Shown here piece after piece: positions 8,029 to 16,620 of a DNA stretch of 64,000 bases. The translations under genes and the position numbers were made by a program. The stretch comes from an uncultured cyanobacterium (GTDB lineage: Bacteria > Cyanobacteriota > Cyanobacteriia > Cyanobacteriales > Nostocaceae), in the NCBI GenBank assembly GCA_903903925.1, contig CAIVAU010000115.1:1-64000 (forward strand). The letters are read 5' to 3'. Each line of letters begins with the position of its first letter. Position 1 is the stretch's first letter. The notes below the pieces were generated by a model. The model was not told where the DNA came from. It saw only the letters and a list, made by a program, of their open reading frames with translations, and searched no databases.

Positions 8029-8658
8029 TTAACCTAGCAAAGGCGTAAACCAATTTACCCACCCATCCCAGGATTGTACAGTTTCGGCAAATTCCGCATA
8101 ACCAGCTGCTCTAGGATGGGCACCATCATTAGCTTTTGCTTCCGTTAGCCAAATTGGAGAGATCACCAATTTAGAAAATATATTGAGATATGGAACATTA
8201 AGTTCATTGCAAACCAAGGCGAATTCCTGTGATAGATTAGCTAGTATTTGATTTCTTTTTTCTTGATTGACATCGCCACAGGGCGGCGGACCCACCATTA
8301 AGATGGGGTAGTGCTGTTTTGCTTCGCTCAAAATGCTGCGAGTATTCTCCAGCGACTCTGCTAACTCAATTCCCTGTTGAATACCACTGCGTCCGGTGTC
8401 ATTCACTCCAAACGAAAAAACAACTCTACAGTCGTATTCCTTGGGTAGACGATAAAAGACTTCTGATTGCCAACGCTGCTTTAAATAACGACTAGTTTCT
8501 CCTCGAACACCCAAATTGTAGTGAGTAATATCGTATCCTTTTCGATTGGCATGGGCACATACTCTGCCAGTCCAACCTAGGCACTCTGGATCTCCCGTGC
8601 CATTAATAAAAGATTCACCAACGAAACAGATTCTAATTTCTTTGAGAGATTCCGACAT
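8029..8658 (-). CDS. SGNH/GDSL-family hydrolase
   Basis: This 209-residue serine esterase/lipase-type hydrolase has no signal peptide, so it is probably cytoplasmic. Block I is FVGESFINGTG with the nucleophile Ser at about 16 (GES instead of GDS). Block II Gly is in YNLGVRGETS, block III Asn in FSFGVND near 86, and block V in DGAHPRAAGY near 178-181. All four SGNH positions are therefore visible. The substrate cannot be told. It lies between the duplicated gene tail and the PD-(D/E)XK-like gene, all on the same strand. Confidence 0.85.
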   Translation of the reverse strand: MSESLKEIRICFVGESFINGTGDPECLGWTGRVCAHANRKGYDITHYNLGVRGETSRYLKQRWQSEVFYRLPKEYDCRVVFSFGVNDTGRSGIQQGIELAESLENTRSILSEAKQHYPILMVGPPPCGDVNQEKRNQILANLSQEFALVCNELNVPYLNIFSKLVISPIWLTEAKANDGAHPRAAGYAEFAETVQSWDGWVNWFTPLLG

Positions 8659-8708
8659 GACAAAATGATTTTGAGGAGAGCAAAGCTTTGCTTTTTCTCA
8701 CTTTATAC

Positions 8709-9344
8709 TTAACCGTTCACGGGGCTAGAACATTCGCCTATTGACAGATCCCCACACATCCAAACGAGTTTGCCCAGTAGATCTGAGATCGGCTCTAAGG
8801 AATAGTCTTTCATGTCCACCGTCATTTGCTTGTGTTCAAGCTTGAGAAATCGCCATAATAGCCCACTCGTAACACAACCATAAACGGGTTTCGGTTCTTC
8901 TCCTGCCTGCTGATTAAATTGCTGAGCCGCAACCATTTCCGCCATACACTGTCCCATACCGCTGTTGATATCAGCTTTTTTCGCTTCTACCAGCACGATA
9001 ACTGGAGACTCAATTTCTAACTGTTCGGGTGATCTGCTAATGAGAAAATCACAAATACCAGAGAGTCCGACTTCGGCATTAACTGTGAAATCCTGCCCTG
9101 AAAATAGACTCACTTGACGCTTGAGATACTTCCGGACTTCAACCAAAATCGGGCTAATCAGTAGTTCAGATTTTGCCTTCTCACTTGGCAGTGCAACCGC
9201 AAGCGGAAGGTTTTCTTCTAGCACCTCCAACAGCGTGGAAGTTGGTGCAACCGGAGAGATCGTCGGAAAGAAGGCGGTTCCTTCGATCGTCTGAATTCCA
9301 AATGCTTGCTTCACCTTACCAACCGTGAAATCGCTGTATGCCAT
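8709..9344 (-). CDS. PD-(D/E)XK nuclease-like protein, paralogue 1
   Basis: This 211-residue protein carries a likely PD-(D/E)XK core: SGICDFLISR followed about 15 residues later by VIVLVEAKKADINSG, matching the D...E-x-K pattern. A conserved second half (GQCMAEMVAAQQF, VYGCVTSGLLWRFLKLE) follows. A clear paralogue lies at 54928-55530. The family is widespread in cyanobacteria with no proven role, and restriction or repair functions would be guesses. The tail is slightly longer than in the paralogue and its end is partly duplicated upstream of 8029. Its start lies 26 bp after the end of cphB on the same strand, so they may be co-transcribed. Confidence 0.7.
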   Translation of the reverse strand: MAYSDFTVGKVKQAFGIQTIEGTAFFPTISPVAPTSTLLEVLEENLPLAVALPSEKAKSELLISPILVEVRKYLKRQVSLFSGQDFTVNAEVGLSGICDFLISRSPEQLEIESPVIVLVEAKKADINSGMGQCMAEMVAAQQFNQQAGEEPKPVYGCVTSGLLWRFLKLEHKQMTVDMKDYSLEPISDLLGKLVWMCGDLSIGECSSPVNG

Positions 9345-9370
9345 AAGTCTTGCCCCATGAGAAGTGCAGG

Positions 9371-10213
9371 TTAAGCCGGAGAAAGACTGACATTTGTTAA
9401 AGAGTGATTATCCAGAATAGGCTTGCGGGTGTTGAGATCAAACCTGTATCCGTTGGGCAAAATATGAAGCCTTGCGCCGCAAATTGCTAAAGGCTCGTCC
9501 TTAAGGATATCATCAACGTTGCTATGTATAGCCTCTGATTCATCAACTATCGTGACACAGCCTTGCCCAAAGACTTCAAACTGGTTACCAGTCACTACCA
9601 TTGCCGTATTCTCGTCAATCCCAAATCCCAAAACAGCAGGCTGCTGTGCTAAAGCTGAAATTAAGCGTCCTAAGCGTCCACGCTGTGAGAAATGTTGATC
9701 GATCACCACCCCTGGTAAGAAACCCATTCCAGGCCCCATGTCCACAATTTCAATCCGAGGGTTTGTCTCAGAGTCGCCTTCCACAATCATGACATCTGGC
9801 ATGACAGCAGCACCAGCACTTGTACCTCCCACAACTATGCCTTCAGAGTAGCGTGTATGAATAGCAGTATCGATTTCTGTGTTCTTAAGGATGCTGGTGA
9901 TGCGAGATTGGTCTCCTCCAGTAAAAAATATGCCAGTAGATTTATTAATCGCTGCCAGCGCTGTAGATGAAGAAGCATCTTCACGGGTTTTAGTGTCAAG
10001 TATCCGAATATCCTCGGCTCCCAGCCGCTCAAAAACTCTAATATAGTTTTCTCCTACTTCTCTTGACAGTTCTGTTGCCGCCGTTATAATGACAATTCTT
10101 GCCTTAGTACTCCCAGCGCGTCGAACGAACTCCCGCAGAATCTGACAATCCCCATCCTTATCTTCTGCACCCCCAATAATTACCAACTGCCGTTTGATAT
10201 CGCTCTCCGCCAT
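9371..10213 (-). CDS. cphB: Cyanophycinase
   Basis: This 280-residue serine exopeptidase of the S51 type releases beta-Asp-Arg dipeptides from cyanophycin in the cytoplasm. The nucleophile elbow GGTSAGAAVM places Ser at about 132, and the N-terminal LVIIGGAEDK and FFTGGDQSRI motifs are typical. Length and motifs fit CphB closely. It is divergent from cphA2 (start 11136), with a small gene and repeats between, so degradation and synthesis functions are clustered. Confidence 0.93.
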   Translation of the reverse strand: MAESDIKRQLVIIGGAEDKDGDCQILREFVRRAGSTKARIVIITAATELSREVGENYIRVFERLGAEDIRILDTKTREDASSSTALAAINKSTGIFFTGGDQSRITSILKNTEIDTAIHTRYSEGIVVGGTSAGAAVMPDVMIVEGDSETNPRIEIVDMGPGMGFLPGVVIDQHFSQRGRLGRLISALAQQPAVLGFGIDENTAMVVTGNQFEVFGQGCVTIVDESEAIHSNVDDILKDEPLAICGARLHILPNGYRFDLNTRKPILDNHSLTNVSLSPA

Positions 10214-10287
10214 AATGCCTCCTATAGATGAGTGAGTCTATTTAAATAAAACATGACAATTCAGACTTGAAAACACCCATTTGGTAG

Positions 10288-10414
10288 ATAAAAAGGGAGC
10301 AGGGAGCAGGGAGCAGGGAGCAGGGAGCAGGGAATAGGGAGCAGGGAGCAGGGAGCAGGGAGCAGGGAGCAGGGAATAGGGAATAGGGAATAGGGAGCAG
10401 GGAGCAGGGAGCAG
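10288..10414. repeat. STRR, GGGAGCA-type heptamer array
   Basis: About 18 tandem copies of GGGAGCA with GGGAATA variants. Short tandemly repeated repetitive sequences of this type are typical of heterocystous cyanobacteria. The array lies in the gap downstream of a small gene and just upstream of cphB's start codon. A reverse-strand frame rich in PAPCSLL is a translation artefact. Confidence 0.9.
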
Positions 10415-10481
10415 GGGTTTCTTTCATTCGTAGCGGGTGGTGCGCCGCCTGTGGAGCGCTTTCAAGGTGATTCATAAAATC

Positions 10482-10694
10482 TTAGTTCTGGCGATCAATC
10501 CCACTTTCAAAAAGCAAACTACACAGAAACGAACGTGCCTCTTCTAACGGTAAGTGCCTAGGTTTACCCTGAAATACAATTTGATACTCATCGCTATTGG
10601 GACCGTCTCCATATCCAGAAATTAGCTTGCTGTGAAAAGCTTCTTCAGCAAGATATTGAACTTCATTTCTGAGAACAGCTTTTGTGCTATCCAT
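10482..10694 (-). CDS. Small conserved-looking hypothetical protein
   Basis: This 70-residue soluble protein has no signal or membrane segment and a composition like normal coding sequence (YLAEEAFHSKLISGYGDG, PRHLPLEEARSFLCSLLF). It lies between cphB and cphA2 on the cphB strand and ends before the STRR array. I do not recognise a family. The position suggests, without proof, a link to the cyanophycin cluster. Confidence 0.55.
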   Translation of the reverse strand: MDSTKAVLRNEVQYLAEEAFHSKLISGYGDGPNSDEYQIVFQGKPRHLPLEEARSFLCSLLFESGIDRQN

Positions 10695-11135
10695 GCTTGG
10701 CTGTCTCCTTAACTTTTCTTTTGCATCGTCCTAACTCTAAAACAAATAAGTATTTAATTGCACCATTCAAAGGTATGATATTTAGTTGGGGAACTCTAGG
10801 AAATCAACTTTTAAAACAAAGTGGGCCTTATACCCACAACTGAAGTTTTTTTCTTTCCCTACTCCCTGCTCCCTACTCCCTACTCCCTGCTCCCTGCTAA
10901 GAGCTCCCTGCTAAGAGCTCCCTCTATGTCTTTGGATAGCTGAAAAAATTGAGTAATAAGGTTTAAGATGTATCATCGTGCTAGTTGCGTTTGATACGTC
11001 GGGTGGAAATGTTAGGTATAGCGTAGGTTTAAGCCATCGTTCTCTAACGAATACTTGAATCAAAAAATAAATACGTTTCGGTAAACGCAATTAATTGTCA
11101 ATAGTCTAGGGTGTTTAGCTAAGGGTATAAAGTTA
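10695..11135. other. Upstream region of cphA2 with a short STRR
   Basis: No gene is seen. A heptamer array of CCCTACT/CCCTGCT units lies at about 10857-10925 and ends with two GCTAAGAGCTCC repeats. The remaining 200 bp before the cphA2 start is AT-rich and should hold its promoter. No clear NtcA site (GTA-N8-TAC) was found by eye. Confidence 0.6.
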
Positions 11136-13046
11136 ATGATTCAAGAGAAAAACACCGATACAGTCCGCATCAATGCTAGGAAGACGGATGCATTCGATAT
11201 CTTCAACTTCAAGCATTACAACGGACCGAATCCTTATTTGGAAACAGGAGCACTGGTATTTGACTTTGCTGTGACCAATCACACAAAGCCTCTGCCGATA
11301 GAGGATTATGTCTCAATTATTGGCGATCGCTACCCACACCTCAGCCACGAAACATATAAATCCTACGCTCATCTGTTTGCCCGCACCGTGTCAGAAGTGG
11401 GAAAACTTGACATGGGTTTGCACCTTAATCGCTGGAATATTAAGCTAGATGAGAATTATTCTAGGATTAGTGTGCAATCACTGCATGAACGCACGATCCG
11501 CTCTGTAGTTTACTTCGTTTGGGATTGGGTTGAAGCCATGACTAAAGACGAAGACGTTGTCTTTGAGGATCAATTGACGATGCTTCAGGGCAGATTTCGG
11601 CAATCTGTTTATGGCGGGCCCACAGTTTACTCCATACTGCGCACAGCTTACAACAAAGGTATTCCCACTTTTTACCTCTGGGATGAAGGACTGATGCAAT
11701 ACGGCTATGGAAAAAAACAAGTTCGGGGTGTAGCCACAACATTTGACTGCGATAGTCACGTGGATTCTGACTTCACTACCCGTAAAGATGACTGCAAAGC
11801 ATTTTTACATAACTTGGGTTTTCCAGTGCCTCAAGGTGATATCGTTGTCACAGAAAAAGAAGCCTTTGGCGTAGCGAGAGAGATTGGCTACCCAGTAGCG
11901 GTCAAGCCTGTAGTTGGTCACAAAGGGATTGGGGTCACGGCTGAAGTGAGAGACGCGGATGAACTGGAGTCTGCTTTTGAGAGAGCAATTGACGCTATTC
12001 CAGAAAATCAGCCAACCCGAGTTATTGTTGAGAAAAGTATCACTGGGTCAGACTTTCGCTTGCTGTGTGTTAATGGTAGATTTGTTGCTGCTATTGAACG
12101 GCGTCCAGCATGGGTAGTGGGTGACGGGTACTCTACTATTGACGAGTTAATCCGCAAAGAAAACCGAAAACCAGAACGTTGGGATACACCCACCTCGCCG
12201 ATGAGCAAAATTCAGTGTGATGGCGCGATGGAACAGTTTCTTCATCAACAGCGCTTGTCATTAGATAGTGTCATTGAGAAAGACCGCACTGTTTATCTTC
12301 GCAAAGTCGCCAATCTTTCAGCTGGCGGTGTGAGCATTGATGCAACCCGCACCATTCACCCAGATAATATTATTTTGGCGCAAGACATTGCTCAACACTT
12401 CCGCCTGACTTGTCTTGGCATTGATATCATTACCCCAAATCTTGCAGAGTCTTGGAAATCTGACAATTTTGCGATCCTGGAAATCAACGCTGCACCAGGC
12501 ATCTTAATGCATCTTAACCCAGCTATTGGTGAAAGTGTTGATGTCCCTTCAAATATTTTAGAAACCTTCTTTAAGTCTGCTACAGACGCCAGGATACCAA
12601 TTATCACTTTCAACCGGATCTTAGTTCACGAACTGCAAGAGACGATTGACCATATTCTTTTACAACACCCCGATTGGACAATAGGCGCTGTTTGCCGTGA
12701 CGCAATTTTCGTCAATCGTTCCGAAAAAATTCTCAACAAGGATTACAACAGTAATCTCGTAACCTTGCTGCGCAATCCCAAAGTTGACTTGGTGATTGCC
12801 GAGTACGAGGAAAACATCCTGCAAAATGATGGGATGTTTTATTACGGGAGTAACGTAGTCGTTCTGGATAATCCAACCGAAGTCGAGATGACATTAGCAA
12901 GAGATATTTTCGACGACTCCACCATTGTCATTAGAAAGGGAGACAATATTTCTATTAGACGCAAGGGTCTGATTGAAGAGTACTCCTTGGGAGAAGGTGA
13001 ACCTTTTACACGGGTTTATTTGAAAGAAATCGGTGCAATTTTGTAA
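11136..13046 (+). CDS. cphA2: CphA2-type cyanophycin synthetase
   Basis: This 636-residue protein is homologous to cyanophycin synthetase but about 240 residues shorter than CphA1. An N-terminal domain (about 1-200) is followed by an ATP-grasp domain (about 215-480: YPVAVKPVVGHKGIGVTAEV, FRLLCVNGRFVAAIER, FAILEINAAPGILMHL). The C-terminal part (490-636) lacks the Mur-ligase P-loop GTNGKTT. In characterised cyanobacterial CphA2 enzymes this architecture ligates beta-Asp-Arg dipeptides back into cyanophycin. The adjacent cyanophycinase, which makes that dipeptide, supports the assignment. The start at 11136 gives a full N-terminal domain. Confidence 0.9.
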   Translation: MIQEKNTDTVRINARKTDAFDIFNFKHYNGPNPYLETGALVFDFAVTNHTKPLPIEDYVSIIGDRYPHLSHETYKSYAHLFARTVSEVGKLDMGLHLNRWNIKLDENYSRISVQSLHERTIRSVVYFVWDWVEAMTKDEDVVFEDQLTMLQGRFRQSVYGGPTVYSILRTAYNKGIPTFYLWDEGLMQYGYGKKQVRGVATTFDCDSHVDSDFTTRKDDCKAFLHNLGFPVPQGDIVVTEKEAFGVAREIGYPVAVKPVVGHKGIGVTAEVRDADELESAFERAIDAIPENQPTRVIVEKSITGSDFRLLCVNGRFVAAIERRPAWVVGDGYSTIDELIRKENRKPERWDTPTSPMSKIQCDGAMEQFLHQQRLSLDSVIEKDRTVYLRKVANLSAGGVSIDATRTIHPDNIILAQDIAQHFRLTCLGIDIITPNLAESWKSDNFAILEINAAPGILMHLNPAIGESVDVPSNILETFFKSATDARIPIITFNRILVHELQETIDHILLQHPDWTIGAVCRDAIFVNRSEKILNKDYNSNLVTLLRNPKVDLVIAEYEENILQNDGMFYYGSNVVVLDNPTEVEMTLARDIFDDSTIVIRKGDNISIRRKGLIEEYSLGEGEPFTRVYLKEIGAIL

Positions 13047-13105
13047 CAAGAGTGGGCATTGGGCATTGAAAGACTGATAATTCCCCCTGCCCCCTGCCCC
13101 CTGTC

Positions 13106-13471
13106 CTATGCCCCACTGATAATGTAACTTAATAACCAATTTGCGGCTGTTGCCCTTCGGGTCTGTCGAGGTCCAAATTCACCAATTTTGTAACCTTTGA
13201 AATTGAGCTTTTCTTTGAGTAACTGTTTGTTTTCTGCAGGAATCGAACGAGTCAGTTTGACTGTTGCAGGGCGACTGTCGATAAAATCTGGTGGCTGTGG
13301 GTACTCATCCCGCCATTCTGGTGATACTGTTGTAGTATCCCACTGTCCGGTTGAGGAGTCGTAGCGGTAGCCCAAGTAGTGCCATACCAACTGGTTAACT
13401 GTAGTATCATCGATTTCTTCGTTAAGAATTGCCCAAATAGTTTCTGTGTTAAGTGGTGGTATGTTTGTCAT
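13106..13471 (-). CDS. DUF1823-like cyanobacterial protein
   Basis: This 121-residue soluble protein includes ETIWAILNEEIDDTTVNQLV, WHYLGYRYDSSTGQWD and a basic C-terminal segment (FGPRQTRRATAANWLLSY). The pattern matches my memory of DUF1823, a family of cyanobacteria and plastid-bearing plants with no known function. It is convergent with cphA2, from which it is separated by a short CCCCCTG repeat. The start ATG at 13471 is 13 bp from the end of the truncated HEPN gene. Confidence 0.7.
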   Translation of the reverse strand: MTNIPPLNTETIWAILNEEIDDTTVNQLVWHYLGYRYDSSTGQWDTTTVSPEWRDEYPQPPDFIDSRPATVKLTRSIPAENKQLLKEKLNFKGYKIGEFGPRQTRRATAANWLLSYIISGA

Positions 13472-13483
13472 AAGTCTGGTTTT

Positions 13484-13633
13484 CTAAAAGTATCGTGAGG
13501 TTTTTATGATTTTTTCCCACATGTGAGAAATCCTGGTGAGGTGCTTGGAATTAACAACTCCATCACGAGTATATTCTTCAATCCTTTCGATACATTCTGC
13601 TATATCCAGCAAATAGCGTTTTTCATCTCTCAT
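13484..13633 (-). pseudogene. Truncated HEPN (DUF86-type) toxin partner
   Basis: The frame starts MRDEKRYLLDIAECIERIEE at the ATGA overlap with the MNT antitoxin gene, exactly as in intact MNT-HEPN pairs. It then jumps to a short tail ending ISHMWEKIIKTSRYF at residue 49. Normal DUF86 HEPN proteins are about 110 residues and carry a central Rx4-6H catalytic motif, which is missing here. An internal deletion after EEYTRDG is the simplest explanation. The residual peptide should have no RNase activity. Confidence 0.75.
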
Positions 13634-13929
13634 AAAGCCACTGCTTCCCGCAAAACTTTATCCCGAATCTGAACGTGTAAATTGCTAGTCTTAGCAATAT
13701 CAACTCCACGTCCCAGTAATTCTTCCAAATCTTGTTTTAACCCAATACGATCCAATAAATTTCTTCCTGTCTCCATTTCCACAAAAAAATCTACATCACT
13801 ATGATCTCTTGCTTCACCCCTCGCTACCGAACCAAACACTCGTATGTTATACGCGCCATATTTAGCCGCAATTTTTAGAATTTGTTCTCGACAAGGTAAT
13901 AGTATTTCTTCAATTCCCATAGTCCTCAC
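13630..13929 (-). CDS. MNT-type nucleotidyltransferase antitoxin
   Basis: This 99-residue minimal nucleotidyltransferase has the GS-X9-DxD signature (VFGSVARGEARDHSDVDFFV, Gly33-Ser34, Asp45 and Asp47). In MNT-HEPN toxin-antitoxin systems this partner neutralises the HEPN RNase, by complex formation or nucleotidylation. Its stop overlaps the start of the truncated HEPN gene (ATGA), the usual operon arrangement. The antitoxin appears intact while the toxin is broken. An alternative start is Met4. Confidence 0.9.
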   Translation of the reverse strand: MRTMGIEEILLPCREQILKIAAKYGAYNIRVFGSVARGEARDHSDVDFFVEMETGRNLLDRIGLKQDLEELLGRGVDIAKTSNLHVQIRDKVLREAVAL

Positions 13930-14010
13930 CTCCGTGGATATGAATTACTTTTCAGACATCTTCTGCTACTAACACTCGGTGTCTCTAAAATCATTGCACG
14001 CATAAGTCAT

Positions 14011-14877
14011 TTAATCGTCCATTTCTTTTAATGTAGCTAATGATGAAGGAGATAACCTACTGATATAGTTGAATATCCAGTATTTAAATATGCTGTTTAA
14101 AATCACAGGAAATGTGGCGATAAACGTAAATATCACACTTTTATTTGCTGGTAGACCCAAATGTTCCGCAAATCCTGCCATAATGACCTCCCACCCATCT
14201 GGTGAGTGAAACCCAACAAATATATCTGTGAACATAATTATGAAAAAAGCCTTGGCACTATCGCTAATACCATAGACAATTTCATCCATAAACGACTTCA
14301 GAGTTGCAATGTTTCTTCTATTTGTAGCAACTAACACGGCAAAAGTAATGAGTGAGACAAAATCAGCAAACACATTACTAATGGCGCTATTACTCTTCTG
14401 TCTAAATTCCTTGGCTATATCAATTGCTTTTTGCTTGACTGTTTGTTTTAAAACCTCTCCCGAAAGAGTAGGAGTCTGATAAATAAAGCTTTGAAATCTC
14501 AGGTTTTGTTCAAAACTCTTCAATTCACGCAGGGCGTCCTCTTCCATTTGGGAGTTAAGGAAAATTCGCGATGTATTTTCACCTCTTATGTGGTTGACTA
14601 TGGGACTGAATAAGAATGCTTTAGATAAGAAATGAGTTAAAATTGGTACAACAGCTAACAGGAGCAAAAATCTCAGGGCATTTCTTGTCCTGGTTCTGGA
14701 AATCCGAAAATTTTTAACAAATTGCTGTTCTCCTTGTGGAGAAAAATCTGTCTTAATTTGATTTAGAATTCTCCCAATTGACCTTGGCAATGCACTTTTT
14801 TTCTTAGAAACAGGTTGAGATCCAGTCAGGTCTCTGTTAGATGAATCTGGGTGTTTGTTCACTTTGTCATGCTTCAT
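14011..14877 (-). CDS. PxcA/CemA-family protein, short form (PxcL-like)
   Basis: This 288-residue inner-membrane protein ends with the CemA/PxcA family block FHSPDGWEVIMAGFAEHLGL, followed by VIFTFIATFPVILNS and YISRLSPSSLATLKEMDD. About four hydrophobic segments are visible (near 68-88, 165-185, 205-225 and 245-265). Family members influence light-dependent proton extrusion and inorganic carbon uptake in cyanobacteria and chloroplasts. The usual PxcA is about 420-440 residues. This shorter version, with a basic hydrophilic N-terminus, fits a PxcL-type paralogue better, but that choice is inference. Confidence 0.8.
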   Translation of the reverse strand: MKHDKVNKHPDSSNRDLTGSQPVSKKKSALPRSIGRILNQIKTDFSPQGEQQFVKNFRISRTRTRNALRFLLLLAVVPILTHFLSKAFLFSPIVNHIRGENTSRIFLNSQMEEDALRELKSFEQNLRFQSFIYQTPTLSGEVLKQTVKQKAIDIAKEFRQKSNSAISNVFADFVSLITFAVLVATNRRNIATLKSFMDEIVYGISDSAKAFFIIMFTDIFVGFHSPDGWEVIMAGFAEHLGLPANKSVIFTFIATFPVILNSIFKYWIFNYISRLSPSSLATLKEMDD

Positions 14878-15110
14878 TTGTACTGGTTGAGAAATTGGTA
14901 CTATAGGGTCGTTAATATGTGTTCGCTGATACCTTTACCCAACGCAAAGACTCAGTTGAGATGTACCATTTGTACTCAGCGCGTTGGAGCCTCTTAAACC
15001 TCCATACAACATAATGATCAGTTTTATGACAGAGTTTATTTTTTGTTAACTGTAGGATATATTTAGATATATATAATTTATATTAAGCGTAAGCGGCTTT
15101 GATCTGACTT

Positions 15111-15668
15111 ATGAAACTGAGGTTAATAGTCAAAGTGTTGACAGGGGTTGCGATCGCCTATGCCACAACTGTAGCCCTCGATCAACCCAGTTATGCTGAA
15201 AATGCGACCTTCTATTGCGGTAAAAGCAATGGTGTATCGACAACATTTGTTCGCACCCAAGATGGGAAGAATTTGCCAATGATTCACTGGGTATCTAACT
15301 ATTTCAGTGGTAAGGGGTTGACACCCCAACAGCGCTGTCAGGAGATATCCCGGAGATTCCAGAGCAATTATGACAATGGTACTCTAAGATATATTAAAGC
15401 TGGTATGCTCAACAGACAACCTGTTGTGTGTGCGGCTACTCAAAAAAATGCTGCTTGTACGGATAGCACATTGTTATTCACTCTCAAGCGTGGTAGTGAT
15501 CCTGATACAATTGCACGTAAGCTATTTGATCGCCGTGCTTTGGCAGCCGGAAACGTAGTGAATCAAAGTGGTGGCGACACAAGCGACGATCCGGTTCAGA
15601 TTGATTTTGAAGCATACCTATACTTTGCACCATCTCAACTCAATGCAGGAGCGAGCAATATTCCTTAG
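15111..15668 (+). CDS. COP23-domain protein
   Basis: This 185-residue exported protein has a signal peptide (1 to about 29, ending QPSYA). The domain ATFYCGKSNGVSTTFVRT, LTPQQRCQEISRRFQ and QPVVCAA matches the cyanobacterial circadian oscillating protein COP23. Four or five Cys residues suggest disulphides in the periplasm. It is immediately followed (TAG then ATG) by a protease gene, so the two are probably one operon. Its molecular function is unknown. Confidence 0.85.
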   Translation: MKLRLIVKVLTGVAIAYATTVALDQPSYAENATFYCGKSNGVSTTFVRTQDGKNLPMIHWVSNYFSGKGLTPQQRCQEISRRFQSNYDNGTLRYIKAGMLNRQPVVCAATQKNAACTDSTLLFTLKRGSDPDTIARKLFDRRALAAGNVVNQSGGDTSDDPVQIDFEAYLYFAPSQLNAGASNIP

Positions 15669-16466
<798 letters not shown>

Positions 16467-16544
16467 TTGGATGGAGATTTAAACCCCTTTACTCCTCAGC
16501 CAGTCTAAAGAATTCCCAAACCAAATTCTAACTCTCCACTCCCC

Positions 16545-16596
16545 ACTTCTGACTAATGACTAATAACTAATGACTAATGACTAATGACTAATGACT
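16545..16596. repeat. STRR, TAATGAC heptamer array before a gene start
   Basis: About six TAATGAC units run into the annotated ATG of the next gene. Each unit carries an ATG, so ATGs here are repeat-derived and poor evidence for the start. Confidence 0.9.
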
Positions 16597-16620
16597 ACCA
16601 CTGATTTTGAGTACCGAATA

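Noticed and set aside
7835..8032. 65-codon plus-strand frame
   Set aside because: It spans a duplicated gene tail and a palindrome and has no recognisable protein features.
10242..10475. Open frame with PAPCSLL repeats
   Set aside because: It is a translation of the GGGAGCA heptamer array, with no independent support.
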